From positions 46,008,019 to 46,072,018 of the forward strand of contig CM049306.1 in NCBI GenBank assembly GCA_026874595.1: DNA of 64,000 nucleotides, written 5' to 3'. The notes under the pieces are model-generated. The model was not told the origin of the DNA. It saw nothing but the letters and a program-made list of their open reading frames with translations, and did not search any database. This document shows, in pieces, positions 24,061-36,499 of the stretch. Position 1 is the first letter of the stretch; each line of letters starts with the position of its first letter. This DNA is from Sipunculus nudus (lineage: Eukaryota > Annelida > Sipuncula > Golfingiida > Sipunculidae). Made by a program: the position numbers and the translations under genes.

Positions 24061-24627
24061 GGTGAATGCTGGTCAGGTCTAAATATATATGGTCCCAGCC
24101 TGGACATGTTTTGATTATTACTGTCCTTATATGTAACATGATATCAAGGTCTATACATAACCTGATATATAATTGTATTAAAAATGAGTCCAGATGGTGA
24201 CTGGTGTATGGTTGTCAGAGGATCAGTTTATAGTATCATCAGGAAGTATAATTTAAACATGATCCTTGCAGGGTTTTTAATAATAATGGGATATGTATCA
24301 TGTTCCGTGTAACATATTTATATTGTACCAGTATAAGTTATTTAATCAGTAAAAGTTAATTGTCCCAGTAAAACCCTGGCCAGCTAGAGCACAGTTTTTG
24401 TTCATGATTGATAAGCACCACTATATTGTTATGCTTCAGTCAGGTTGGTTAGAGGAATTATGTTTTACCCTTGATTTGCCTGTCAATACTATTACACAAA
24501 AAGTTCTACAAATTTTGTTGAAATTTTATTGAGGGTTAGGATAACCTTCAAGGAACAATCCCTGAAATTTTATAGGTAATGGTGATTATCAAAATGTTTT
24601 TCCATTCAAAGTCTCCCTTTCTATTTT
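24061..24627. other. Intronic sequence, nothing recognised
   Basis: AT-rich spacer 5' of the family B1 element. Confidence 0.4.
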
Positions 24628-26531
24628 TAGCTCAGCTGACTATAAGTCATCTGAGCTATAGTCGTGGTCCATTGTCCGTCGTCCGTCCGTCTGTCCGTCC
24701 GTCCGTCCGTCCGTCCGTCCGTCCGTCCGTCCGTAGATGTGGCACGTTTTGAAACCGTAAGACCTAGGAATCCAAAATTCAGCATAATGTTAGATGTCCC
24801 CAAGATCTCCTACCAAACCGAAAACTAGGTCTTTGCGACTTCGTTCCTTTGAGAAATTAAGGAAAAACCTCAATTTTTTATTAAAAACCTATTTTCACAC
24901 TTCAGGACTGCCTTATATCAAAACCACTCATCTGTTTTTCCTCATATTTACCATAAATATTCCTCTATATAGTTCCTATGTACATGCCAGAAATTAAGTC
25001 TGTAAAGTATAAATTCTTTAAGTTATGGGCCCAAACAAAATGGACTTTGTAAAAAATCAGGAAAAATAATTACTCACTTAACATGAAAAATTTTGAAACT
25101 AGAGTCTATTTTCTCAAGTATATAACTATTTTTAATGAAGATTCAATTGTTTACCCAAAATTAGATCTGAATTTTGTAAATTTTTTAAGTTATTAGCATA
25201 AAAAAAAATCAGTACCTTAAATTTTGCCCAACTTTGACCATGGCACATTATTTTCCTGTAAGCACCATTGATTTAATTTTCACAGCATGTAAACATAAAT
25301 ATTTAGTTTGTCTAAATCTGAAATCTGAAAATAAAAGCTTGAAAATTAAGCTAGTTATTGATTTTTTTTTCTGTAGTCACTTGCTTTCATTACAGATGCA
25401 GGGTTCCACTCCAGGTCACTGGAAGTCAGCTATGCCAGGGTTTCTGATTTGTTACAGTCACTGGGGGAGATCCCCTGCTGTGACAGGTGTACAGTTATTC
25501 TCATATCACCACCCCAATCACCCCCCCCCCCCTGCAAACCCAACCCAAAGTGTTATGAGGTAATTGTTATTGTTTTCACTGTATCTCCTTAATTGTAATG
25601 CTGTTTCCACTCCGATATGAAAAAACTTTCCTTGAAAAAAAATTCAAGGTGTAATCCAGAAGATGCAATGTTGTGTAATGTAGCATTTTTAAAGAAATCA
25701 ATTTTCTTTTAAATGATTTTAACAAATCTAATTGAACCCATCAGTATGCTTAAATTATTATAAAATATGAAGCACATTATGGATAAATAAAGACACAATT
25801 AAAAATTGTGAAATCTAAATCAAGTATTATTTTTAGATATTTATTGTTTTGCAGATTTAAAAGATATATTTTTGTGGTAAAAAATAAATAAACATTTGTA
25901 TGCATGATGTGGTGTTATCTGACAAGATTGAGATTTATGATGATGCAATTGAGAATTATGAATCAACTTTTATATTCAGATATATATGTTAAATTGGAAA
26001 TGTATAGAAATATAAACTTAAATTAGAAAATAATTGATGTGATTAAAAAATCAGGATTTAATACAAACATTTGTTCATTATTTTCCTGCTTCAGCAGAAT
26101 TTGAGATCAGGCTTTGTTTGCCCTGTTTTATGTTGTTAATTAGCTATATTTCAACTGTATACATTTCATAAAAAAATACATATATATTTAATAATATATA
26201 TTATACAAAAAAATAGATTCAATTGAACAAATGTGTAAACTACTGAAATGTCAACAGTTAATCAAAAACCAACTAATGATCATGGTAATAGTACAGATCA
26301 TTTGTTCACAAACTGCTCACATGCTTTAGTTTCAACATTAGGAAACACACATGGTCAGGTCACAAAATATTTTTTGCAACAATTTCTTGCTCATCAATAC
26401 AAACCAATCATATAAACCAACCATGGCCTTTATTACCTCTTCCTCTTACACTTTATCTCCATTTGATATTATTTTAGATTTTTACCTTCAAGGTTAACGT
26501 CAGCTGAGCACAGTGACCCATAGGTCCCTTG
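24628..26531 (+). mobile_element. Family B1 element, copy 1 (pearl/Helentron-like)
   Basis: Opens with a 31 bp hairpin: TAGCTCAGCTGACT, loop ATA, then a complementary arm with one mismatch. A (GTCC)n microsatellite (24677-24732) follows. The 3' end has CAGCTGAGC (the 5' arm inverted), then a near-palindromic GACCCATAGGTC and CCCTTG before a T run. No coding capacity is seen. It is almost the same, base for base, as 45279-47167. The family layout fits the bivalve 'pearl' group; the rolling-circle link is inferred. Confidence 0.75.
24677..24732. repeat. (GTCC)n tetranucleotide microsatellite
   Basis: About 14 mostly perfect GTCC units (one variant GTCT) just behind the 5' hairpin of the B1 element. 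The 45.3 kb copy keeps only a short degenerate version, so the tract has expanded or contracted since the copies split. Confidence 0.9.
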
Positions 26532-26717
26532 TTTTTTTTTTTCTCTCCCAAGATGTCTCAGAATAATTTCTTTACCAGTTTGTTTATTTATTATCATTTT
26601 CATCATCTACATCTCCCGGAACTTAGAATACAAACATTTACATGCATACAAGAGCCACAATGTTATACCGTAAATGTTAGATTATTTCATATAACTTTTT
26701 GAATTATCACAAATGTA

Positions 26718-27556
26718 TCAACCCAAAGATAACAATATACGTTTCCACTTTTGCTGATGTATTTCTGACTTTTTGTGTTTTTCGGCAACATTACATTCCA
26801 GTCTTTCTAACCTAATCAAATATTTCATAAATATATGAATAGATGGCGGATTTATCTTATCACGATAGGAAAACAGAACAAACTTAAAAATCAACAATAA
26901 AATATCTACAATGATCTTATAGGGGAAATTCTTATCACACCCCATATAAATTAAAGCTGGACTCAACCGTGGCATATTAATTCCAGCACTCTTTGCCCAT
27001 GTTTTAAGCTGATTTTAAAAGGTTTTACTCACATGACACTCACAGAATATATGTGCTACTGACTCATCTTCAATAAAACAGTATGAACATCTTTTACTAT
27101 CCATTATTCGCCAGTTGTACAGTTGTTCATTCACCGATAAAATATTAAATAGTACCCTATACTGAAACTGCCGCAGGTACATGTCTAAGGTCGTACAATA
27201 TACATGACTAACTGCCTCATCCCATTCAAAATGGTCACCTAACAGATTATGTAACCTTTCTTTACAAATTGGATCATATAGCTTTTTATTAATTACCATC
27301 GAATAAACAGTCTTAAACTTCACATTTTCCAAATAAATTTTCGTTTTTGTTCACCATCACAATGTTTTTTTCAATGTGATTTTAGGCTTTCTGTCGTACC
27401 ATATAAAATCAACAACACAGCTTTTTATTCACTTAACAAACTCTCTCGGTGGTTCAATTATATTAACGACATATAATAATTTTGAAATACACATGGATTT
27501 CAAGAGAATTTTTCTACCAAAAACTACCCTTTCTATTGTAAAATATGGTTATTTCC
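26718..27556 (-). pseudogene. LINE reverse transcriptase, C-terminal fragment (zf-RVT region)
   Basis: On the minus strand one frame runs through the fragment, interrupted by about four stop codons. It starts with RVVFGRKILLKSMCISKLLY and VVDFIWYDRKPK, the thumb-type motifs that follow the RT domain in L1-like and related LINEs. It continues with LRQFQYRVLFNILSVNEQLY and WRIMDSKRCSYC, then ESVAHIFCEC, a Cys/His zinc-finger pattern of the zf-RVT type, and a tail rich in Lys and hydrophobic residues. The catalytic RT core and endonuclease are absent, as expected of a truncated insertion. The clade cannot be fixed without a search. Confidence 0.75.
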
Positions 27557-29089
27557 TTTGTCCCTGTCCAAGGCCAGAGCCATTAATATAGAGACCTAAC
27601 CAGTGAATGGACTTGTTACACCTTGACAGACATTTCCTGTGTTGCTGTGTTGTTTGATAATAGGACCCTGGCGGAGGTCGATGTTGCCTCTGACCACTTT
27701 CTTGATAAAAATGTCACAATTGTACTGATTCTTCTTGTCATTGGGCTACCACATATGGCAATTTAAAATAGAAAGGTGCCTGTGATAAAGAGAAGCCATA
27801 AGGCAGGTTTCCCTGCAATCTACACAAATATCTTACATGTATACTAACAGCCTGTGAATATCCAACTGTCATTACAGGATGAGGGTGCAGTTATACCCAG
27901 AGTGTTCCTTTGGCTTCTGCCTGGAAGATACTGGTCTAATGGCCACCAAGCCCTTTCAACAGACAGATTTTCACATTGTGACTATCCTTGATGAACTTTC
28001 CCATTATATTTCTGTGCCTTTGTCAATCTCTTACCTTGTAAAAACATGAAACTGCTCATGGGGGCTGCCATTTTGTGAACAGACTAAAACCTGGAAGTTG
28101 CAAGTCTCATGATGAAATTAAGGGTATATCAAGGGTATAACTAAATACAAAACTTCTATTAACCTGCTCAACTTTTATTATGACTGAGAATAAAAATCCG
28201 TCACAGCTTGCTTTATATTTTGATTTAAAATAGAGTATTTAATAATTCAGGACTTTTGTGATATTCCTGCTAATACTAAAGTAGTATCCTGGTACCATTT
28301 CTACTAGACATGTCAAACTGTCCAAAATTTTTTTTTGTCCTGCTGGTTGCCCTGAGAATTACATAATATAGAAATATGTAATTGCATGTATACAGACCCA
28401 TAACATAAAGATAGGTATTCACATCATTTGGACCTGAGAAGCTTATAGCTATTAACCTTTTAAGTTCAGCGAGGAGGAAAGCGTCCTTGCATCTTGTAAA
28501 ATATGTATACCCGACAGGCAAAGAAAAACAGCCCCATAAGCATGTAAACATGATACACAAAAATTCACAGCAAGTTTTTGCAGTGGTTTCTGGCCTTTGT
28601 CTGCTTCATGCAGGGCATACGGCTGTTTTTGCAGCCTTCCCAGCTGGGACCGTTGTCACACAATGTCTTCTTCAGGTCTGTTTTAGTCTTCTAGTTTTAC
28701 TTTTGCCCTCTCGGGTTCACTTTAGTGTTATTTTTTTAGGATCATCTTGCCGTTTTTGAGAGACGTGCTTTGTCTCTTTCTGCAAACCTCCTTTTATTTC
28801 TTTAGCAGTGTATTGCATGGTGGTGCCTCTGTGCAGTTTTCTGTAGGGATTGTGTTATATTATGATGCATGGGGTTCTGTGGAAAAATCTGACTTGTGGA
28901 AAAAGTAGTTAGCATCTGTTTATGATTCTTACACTTTAGAATCTCTTGCAGAAAATAAAAGTTATCAAGGTTATGATTCTGAAGATTTTGTCATGAAATC
29001 TTTCACAGAAGAATGAGTTACCAACTAATTGACTAATTTTAGAAAATTCTTATCCATAGTATGATACTGAGAGAGCAAGCTGCTCACAT
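27557..29089. other. Intronic sequence, nothing recognised
   Basis: AT-rich DNA without recognised exons, RNA genes or element termini. Confidence 0.4.
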
Positions 29090-29700
29090 ACACTAGTTCT
29101 TCTGCCAATATCACATTCAAATCGGACATAAATATATGCATTTTACTCAATTTGAGCCAATTACTGTGAATGTACTTAAAATAACATTCTTATCCATTGA
29201 GATGCTCAAAAAGTAATGTATTTTTGCAGGGCATAAATCAGTGCTTTCTGCTCAATTTGAGTCATTCAGTTCTCTTAGTGTTCTTAGAATTGACACAGTT
29301 GGTACCATCTACTCATTGAGAGTCAATCACAATCTTCATAGGATAGCCTTATAGAAATTCATCAGCTCAGTAGGAGCCTAATGTAGTTAGATTTGACTCA
29401 AACAGCACCATTTGCTTATTGTGAGCCACATTGTATTGAGATGACCCAAACTCATACAGCAACACTGTACTTGAAATGGTCCCACACTGTCAGGCAAGAT
29501 TCAAATCCCCAATGGTATGATGGTCAGTTCTGCAGGACTCAATTCCCAGTGATATAATAGACACGTTGTCAAGGTTGAAAGACTCCAGTAATGTGCTGAA
29601 ACACTTGGATAAGACTCCATTCCCAATGGTATGGTGTCAGCATGGGGAAAGGCAGGTTCCCAATGATATGCTGGTGCATTGCCAAATTGTTAAGATTCAC
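29090..29700. repeat. Degenerate tandem repeat region
   Basis: The first part (29090-29470) repeats T-CTCAATTTGAG(C/T)CA or ACTCATTGAGAGTCA cores every 55-65 bp, alternating with AACA-ATT and TTAG blocks. The second part (29490-29700) repeats ATTCCCAATG(A/G)TAT and AAGACTC(A/C)-TTCCC. Both look like old minisatellites. Confidence 0.5.
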
Positions 29701-30119
29701 CCTTATTAGTGTATACCTCTACTGTGTACTTAACACTCTTTATTATACACTAAATACTTTATACTTAACACTTATTATTCCATATACAATGATAGCAATA
29801 AGTGGTATATATTTTGATAATGATTAAGTGATATGATTCTGAGGTCTTATTCTGGTTCCATTATGAGTTAATCCAAGCATAAAATTGTGTGCATATGTGA
29901 CTCAACTGTTAGTACAGTATGACCTTATACTATTGCCAACATCAGAACCACAGGAAATACAAGAAGAAGGTCAATGTGACAGGTTTTCAAAATTATATAT
30001 AATTGAGCACAAATATAGCCATTAAGTTTTTATGTACAAGTTTATCTACTATCATCGCAATGAGGATTAATTGTTCTGGAAAATGGCTGATTAAAAGAAA
30101 CAGAAAAATGGGATATGAT
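29701..30119. other. Intronic sequence, nothing recognised
   Basis: AT-rich spacer with short TTAACACT and TATACACT echoes at 29710-29780. Confidence 0.35.
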
Positions 30120-30375
30120 CATCTGTGGCAGTTGGTGAGTTTTGCAAATGAAAGAGTGACAACTGAAAATGGTTATACTGTGTGCAACTCTTAGTAAAAA
30201 GTAGTCCAATCAAGCTGTGGTCAATGAATGAGTTACAAATGAAAATGGTTATACTGTATACAACTCTTAGTAAAAAGTAGTCCAGACAGACATGGTGAAT
30301 GAATGAGTGGCAAATGAAAGAGGTTATTCTGCATGCATGTCTTAGTAAAGTTAGTCCAGTCAAGCCAAAAGTGGA
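30120..30375. repeat. Tandem repeat, about 76 bp period, three units
   Basis: CTTAGTAAA-AGT-AGTCCA occurs at 30190, 30266 and 30341. Each copy is preceded by CAAATGAAA-TGGTTATACTG and AATGAATGAGT. Open frames across it on both strands follow from the repeat. Confidence 0.85.
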
Positions 30376-31460
30376 CAAATAATCCTCCTGATTGAGTCAA
30401 CAGTTGGAGCTGTATCAATCATAACTAGCTGGATCAAGCTATTATGTGATTATCTGTGCTGACATGGTTAAGTTGCGGCTTGTCACTGCAGCAAGCATAC
30501 TTCTTCAGCAGGCCTGTATATTACTCTCATTGGGATACAGGGCTGACAGCCCTCCCTGGCTGTTGCTAGTTTAATCATGCTGCTGCTTTAAGAAGATAAA
30601 ACTTTAAGCATTTTGACCTTGCTTTCCGTAGAGTTGCCATGACAGAACTTAAAAGTGTTTGACAGAGTACTTACACTTTGCTGAAAGGAAAGTGACTGGC
30701 AAACAGAGTACTGGTCTAAGCTTGTTGGGTGGAGCCAAGTAGTTTGATTAGTCTCCAAGGCTCCACCCATATAGTGTAAGTAACAGATTTTCCGGCCATC
30801 CTTGAAATAAGAGAAAACCTTTGAAAATGAGTATCCCTATTCCAAGTCAGGGAAAAGCCAAGGAATATGTGAAAAATGCTTTAGATCAGAGAAAAATCAG
30901 GGAGTATGATAGGCCTGAAGAGAGAGTGGTCAGTTTGATATATTTTGTCTCATGTTCAAACAGTGCATTCAGTTGGTGATTGGCTATTCTGTCTTCTTAG
31001 TGTTTTACTCCCCAAAACGGTCAAAATAGTTTTTTCTGGAATTTTAGAAATTCATCGGGGAAAATCTGGGAATTTCGTCTACCTGAAACAAAGGAAATGT
31101 TTTCAAAAAACCAGAGTTTGAAGGTAGTTTCAAGGGAGAACTGGCAAAATTGAGTGAGCCTTTTTCCTCCCAATCATGTTTATACAGTAATCACACACAT
31201 TATATTTGCTGTTGAGTAAAACAGTGATAGCATATTTGAGTTCATTTCCATGTCAGTGACCCTTCTTGAATTTAGACATTACAACACAGTAAAATGTGTA
31301 CAAGGTGGTGTAATGCATTACCATTTTCAAACACATAACTGAAAACATGGGTTTTCAATAGAAAACAGGGGTGGTCCAGTAAAATACTTTTGGAACTGTT
31401 TAATATTCTGCCTTTGACAGATCCCACTATCAAGTAGGAATTTTTTTCCAATTTCAAACC
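30376..31460. other. Intronic sequence, nothing recognised
   Basis: AT-rich, with a short perfect hairpin AGGGCT-GAC-AGCCCT near 30538. No gene or element is supported. Confidence 0.35.
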
Positions 31461-31640
31461 CTAGCCTAGTTTAATGGCATTGGACTTAGAAGCTGGAAGT
31501 CTCTGGTTCAACGCCTACATAGCATAGCTGGTATAAAACATTGAATTCTGAATCTGAAGGAGCCTGGTTCAAACCCTATTATTGCCTTAAAACCAAAATG
31601 ATAACATCTCATTAGAACATCTGAGATTGGCTTAAATGTC
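31461..31640 (+). mobile_element. tRNA-derived SINE with two tRNA-like heads
   Basis: The first head has TAGCCTAGTTTAATGG as an A box (about 31462) and GGTTCAACGCC as a B box (31505-31515). The second has TAGCTGGTA (31525) and GGTTCAAACCC (31566-31576). Both B boxes match the GGTTCRANNCC consensus. The heads are alignable to each other along their length, so this is a dimer of one tRNA-like unit. The ATTGCCTTAAAACC and AAATGATAACATCT sequence behind it resembles the repeat at 9.4 kb. Confidence 0.6.
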
Positions 31641-32860
31641 TTTACTGCAGGTTAATTATAACTTCTGGATTATTAAAGTTAATCCTAAACGCTTAATAAT
31701 AACATGTTATTCTTATTGTACTGTCACCTTTATCCTTATAATTCACTGGAAAGAATATCCACCAAATTATTTCCAGGATCCTGATTGAGCTTCTGGGTGT
31801 GCGATATTGTGTACAGTGTAGGGCTGGCAACATATTAGTCCAAGATGAGAGAAGTATGTGTTACAGTACAAGCAACTCAATGAGTTTATTACAGTTCAGG
31901 GCTGCTCAAGGGAGCTTAAATTACACCTAGATGCACATTGTGGAAACCTTCACCCCATTTAGAAATAAAGTTTCCACTAATTGCTTGTGAATTTTGAAAA
32001 ATCTGATTGCCGTTATTTTACAGTGATAAAGGATTCTTTTAACAAAAACTTAAGGCCATTATCCAGATGACTTCCAAAGTGGAATGGATTGTTCTTGGGA
32101 ATTTCACACTTAACACTCCATAAAAATTCATCAAACTTTGTCCATAACTTTTTGAGTAAATGTGCTATCAGACAAACCAACCACCAGAAATGAACCAACA
32201 GCAAATAAAAAATAAATAAATAATACATCCTGAAATAGGTAGAATAATGCATCTTTCATACATGAATTTCCCAACACTTACACCAAGAAGTGGGAACAAA
32301 CAATTTTCAGCAGTGAGTAGCCATGCATGCCTAAGCCTACCTCCTATCCCTGCCCTTACAGCTAACAATCCTCCCCCCAACTCCCCAGCCCCCCCCCCCC
32401 CCCCCCCCCACACATTCAGATGTCTATGACTGTTTTGAGTGTGCGGCTCATTAATAAGGCTGTCACACTTGTCATTGCTGAATTATCATTTTCATGCAGT
32501 GAAAACAATCCAAATAGGCAAATCATTTATACTGACTCATTGTGGGGGAAAAACTACTTGTTACAGTGACATTCATTTAATAATTGATAACTGAAGCAAT
32601 TAATCAGAAGCCAGCAAATGTAATTTACAGTGTCATATCACATTGTGATATTACAAGAAAAAATTGTTTTCAGCCCAGGGTATCTATCTCTGTGTCCATG
32701 GCAAAAATTACTTTAAGAGGTTTTCTTTTGCTGAGTCATTATGGCTGACAAACATTCTTGCACTAGTAACAGGGTTCAATCCCAGCTACTGCCAAGTAAT
32801 TGAAGGTTGCAATGTGAAATTTTATCCCTAGATATAACTCATTGAATTCTGGATTATTTA
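31641..32860. other. Intronic sequence with a 21-base poly(C) tract
   Basis: A run of 21 C at 32389-32409 is preceded by short C clusters and could form an i-motif or G-quadruplex. A GGTTCAATCCC B-box-like site at 32773-32783 suggests an eroded SINE. Nothing else was recognised. Confidence 0.5.
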
Positions 32861-33210
32861 GGAGTATAGTGGTGTTATGGTTAAGGCACTGGACTTGTGA
32901 CCACACGGTTGTGGGTTCGCGTAACGATTAAACCGCCATCTGCGCTAAGACACCCAGGCAAAGTCTTTACCACAAAGGGTGCGCTCTTTTGACCCTGGAG
33001 TGAATGGGTACTGGTCATGAGAGGAGGCTATTGTTGAATGAAATAACCTTCTAGCACCTGATATGGCTGCCTGGGTTGTATGCTCCCCAGGAAACCAAGA
33101 AAAGCTACAAGAATGAACAGGCCCGAAAGACCAGGAAGGCAAAGTGTAAAGTCGCATGAGATTGACATTGTCGGTGATATCAGACTATAAACCCCTACCT
33201 TTACCTTTAC
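32861..33210 (+). mobile_element. tRNA-derived SINE with ACCTTT-type tail
   Basis: The head TAGTGGTGTTATGGTTAAGG gives an A-box-like match, and GGGTTCGCGTAAC at 32912-32924 is a B-box-like match. The body is relatively GC-rich, with CCCAGGCAAAGTCTTTACC and TGGCTGCCTGGGTTG. The 3' end is a short repeat of ACCTTT (about 33196-33208), a simple tail typical of SINEs mobilised by a LINE partner. Length near 350 bp fits an intact copy. Confidence 0.75.
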
Positions 33211-35940
33211 ATAAATATATTCGTTTTCCCTGATCAGAGTAACCTGAACTTTCCAATGGCTTCATAATGGCATATGATCCATAACAGCAAAAAGTTTGAA
33301 TACCATACCGTTTTCATACTTAAGGCAGTCATAGTTTACTTTTGGAAATTTTGATGGAATATATTAACCAAGGTGAATTGATGTATATGTACTGTAGCAA
33401 TTGGTACTTTCAAAAATTGTGGTTGTACTATCTCATCAGTTGAAAACTATTGAAATTCATTTGAAACTGCAAAAGTTTGGAACCGGGAAAAAGTTGTAAG
33501 GTAGCAGCTGGGTAATGATACACAGCAAAAAATAATTATTTGAATAAATGGGTTGCATTTATGTAAGTTTCTGCTGTACTCTGTGTACATAAGTCTTCCG
33601 TAAAATATTTGACACTTTAGTGTCATGTTACTTTTCAGAGTTTAATCATTGTCAGATTTGATGCTTTTGTGTCAACATAAAAATCAATAAAACATAACAA
33701 TGGAGAAGAAGACAGTGTTGTGAGTGGTCCTCAGGTGTTAAATATGTGATAATGGATGAATAGGCTTAACTCAACATTAATAATACATCATATTGACCAG
33801 CCAGAATAGGCTCCAGGTATACTCATACATTCATGACTCACCAATAGATCAATATGTGAACTGTACAGATAAAGCCAGTCAGAACAGATCCAGTGGCAAT
33901 TAGTTTGTTGGGGATTACCAGGTATTTTCACATGGCAAACAAGATGAAACTAAGTCAATATTTCTACAATGATTTTGCATTTACTTGTATTGCACTGTTA
34001 CCTGGCCTTGAGGAGTTACTAATTGGATAAAATCTGACAGAGAATAACAAATGTAATCAGACCTGAAAGGAGATCTAATTGGTTAAAACCTAATGGGGAA
34101 CCACTAATTGGTTATCCAGATAATAAAGATTCTTCCTTGCTTCTAGTTTTGTTATCATGCTCAGTTAGACACTATGAAATATCATACTGCATAGGGTTTA
34201 TTAACTTTAGTTTTTATATGTTAATTAAATTGTCTGATCGAGATATTGTTCATTGGACTTTAAGGTTAATGAGATTTTCTGAGTATTCCGCTCTGCATCA
34301 AATGGTTAATTTAAATAAGAAAATATATTTAATTTACCAATTATGCTCAAAACACTGGATGTAAAAGTTTGTATTAAAAACATCATTTATTAATAGGTTT
34401 GCTGCTCATGGGTCTTTCAAGCAGCCAATGAATGTGGTTTATTTTTTATCCATATTGTATGTATGAAGGGTGACAATACTGTGTAATGTGATATAAATTG
34501 AGGATCTTACTTATGATGATTAACTTAGATCTATTTGTTTCATGCACCACTTTGTGACTTAAATACTTTTGTGCATTCCAAACCAGTTGATAGTGAAAGT
34601 CCCATTTTGTGATATTTTATTTTTTGGCCTTAAATGCTTGCTTGCACTTTGTATACTCATTGTAAAGCATACCTGAATCTCAATTTTCGTCTCATATACA
34701 CTTCATTTAATAACTTTTAAACCTAGGTCCTACCTTAAACATCATATATACAGTTGAATAAAAGGATAGAATTTAGGCAACCCTCTTTACCTGAAAGAGT
34801 TATTTGTTTGTACTGGTAGGGCAATAAGACTGCTTTATGGGTCAATAATTGTTGCCCTTTTAAGAAGCATTCTCTAGTTGCATTAATAAAAATCAGCTGT
34901 ACCCATAACATCCTTTTCTCCCCCTCTTTTTAGTTCATATCCTCTAGTAAATCTGGTATCTGAAATATTAGTCATGACAGTTCAACCTGAATGCTATTTT
35001 CATTAAGCTGGTGTGGCAGGATAAGTGGCTGCAGTATAATAAGTTTTTTCAACATGCAGCTATATCATTGTTTTCAAGTGCGTTTGTATGAGCCATGACG
35101 AATCAGATCCAGAGGTGCTGCTGTGTGTATTAACAACAGATTACTTGTGTCTGATGCACAGACATACCACACCCATGCATTATTTGGCCAGTTGAGCACC
35201 TGGGGCCCAAAAGAGGTTGGGTGAAGGGATTATTTCTTAGAGCTCAAGCGGTTCGTTACAGCTTTGTATGTTGGTAAAGTTTTACCCAAATAGATTTATC
35301 TTCTTTAACTAGTTTATCTGTTCACAACCAGATGTCATCTTGTGCTCAAAGGATCTGGCAGCAGAGCTAATTACAAGATCTGGTTGTATATTTCTGAACA
35401 TTTCCACTTATTGCCTCTGCCAGGAGAGTATATAATGTGTTCATTCCCATTTCTGTGTTTATGTGCTTGTTAATTCGTAACATAACTCAATCATGCAGTC
35501 ATAAACGGAATCTTGTGCATTTTTCAGGACATTTCATGAATGAGCCAATGAAGAATCTATTAGATTTTGGTGTGGATCTGGCCTTTGAACTGGATCCTTG
35601 AACATCATCAAGGAATATTAACAAATGTACAGTCACTTATGCACTAATGAACCTGGGAATATAAGCCCAAATAGTGAATGGTTGAGGCTTGCAATAATTA
35701 GAATGCAGGTAGTTGCTTATGGTTTCCAAGATTAAGATTCCAGACTTGACTTGAATGAATTTCCAAGTTTACAGACTTTCTAAACAGAACTGAAGGGGGT
35801 GAACAGATACATGCACAAACAAACAAATGTCACAGGTGCAGGTCTGAACACATGATTGTTGCTCTTTTACACAACAACAATAGATACCTTTTATTGTAAA
35901 TGATAAACATTCTCTATTTTTATTGTCTGTTTTTTTACAG
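33211..35940. other. Intronic sequence up to the last TMEM128 exon
   Basis: AT-rich. Three TAATTGG(A/T)TA words cluster at 34018-34115. No exon or element was recognised before the acceptor at 35931-35940. Confidence 0.4.
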
Positions 35941-36046
35941 TGTGACGGTTGGTTTGTGGCCAGTGTGGGGTTTCCTGACTCCAGTATACCTGTTTACCCT
36001 CTTCATGGGTGTTGTTGTACTCATTGCGATGATGCCGGCCTTCTGA
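35941..36046 (+). CDS. TMEM128: TMEM128 terminal coding exon with stop codon
   Basis: This is the last coding exon of the TMEM128 gene. A T-rich tract ending TTTTTTACAG (to 35940) is a strong acceptor. The first base completes a Cys codon with the TG left at 7624, so the splice is in phase. The peptide reads VTVGLWPVWGFLTP, then VYLFTLFMGVVVLIAMM and PAF, ending in TGA at 36044-36046. Vertebrate TMEM128 has the closely matching elements LWHVWSFFTP and LFTQFMGVV near its C terminus, and ends a few residues later, so the length fits. The exon completes the third and encodes the fourth membrane helix. The C-terminal extension MMPAF is slightly longer than the recalled human end. Together the two exons cover about 90 residues of a protein usually near 165. 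Confidence 0.9.
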
Positions 36047-36465
36047 CAGAGAAGCGCAAATGGATGATTGTCCTTAAGTAAAAAGGGAGTCTTAATGACT
36101 GCTGATGAATACAAGTGCACTTACCTTTGACAGTGTCCCCCTGAGGCGGGTAACTGATGCTGGATTCCACTAAGAGAAACCTTGCTCTAATTGTCTACCA
36201 GCATGGGACCAAGGTAGAGACAGATCTGAGAATTAAACATAAAAGCTTGGTGAGGTAGTATAAGACTGTGTGTCCTTTAAATGTCTCTATGTTATATGCT
36301 GCTGCATTTGTTCACAAAGACTTTGTACTCATGAGTTTAAAAATAATAACCAGCTTCCTCCTAGGTATGAGTATATTTATTAATGTTTACTTAAACATTT
36401 TAATCAGCTGTAAATAATTGTTCAGCAGAATACCTAAATAAACAGTGCACCCTAATGCCTTATTA
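36047..36465 (+). other. TMEM128 3' UTR with candidate poly(A) signal
   Basis: The segment follows the TGA stop and carries a canonical AATAAA at 36437-36442. A cleavage site within the next 10-30 bases is expected but not identifiable here. Other AATAAA hexamers lie further downstream, so the true end could be later. A tandem repeat array begins shortly afterwards. Confidence 0.5.
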
Positions 36466-36499
36466 AAAGGTAAAATTGACTATTTTATCAGATTGGCTT

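Larger units (their letters stand above)
7625..35940 (+). other. TMEM128: 28.3 kb phase-2 intron of TMEM128
   Basis: Bounded by GTAAGC at 7625 and TTTTTTACAG at 35940. It is filled with repeats of both orientations: family C, E and B1 elements, a MITE, SINEs, a LINE fragment and minisatellites. No other coding exon is recognisable inside it. Stretches at about 15.7-17.1 kb and 21.4-22.1 kb are non-repetitive and of mixed composition; they could be regulatory, but this is not shown. Confidence 0.8.

Noticed and set aside
25234-25563. A 109-codon plus-strand open frame
   Set aside because: Lies inside the B1 element. The near-identical copy at 45.9 kb does not keep the frame.
29090-30375. Regularly spaced repeats that might suggest a CRISPR-like array
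   Set aside because: The repeats are degenerate, units are contiguous without unique spacers, and the host is an animal.
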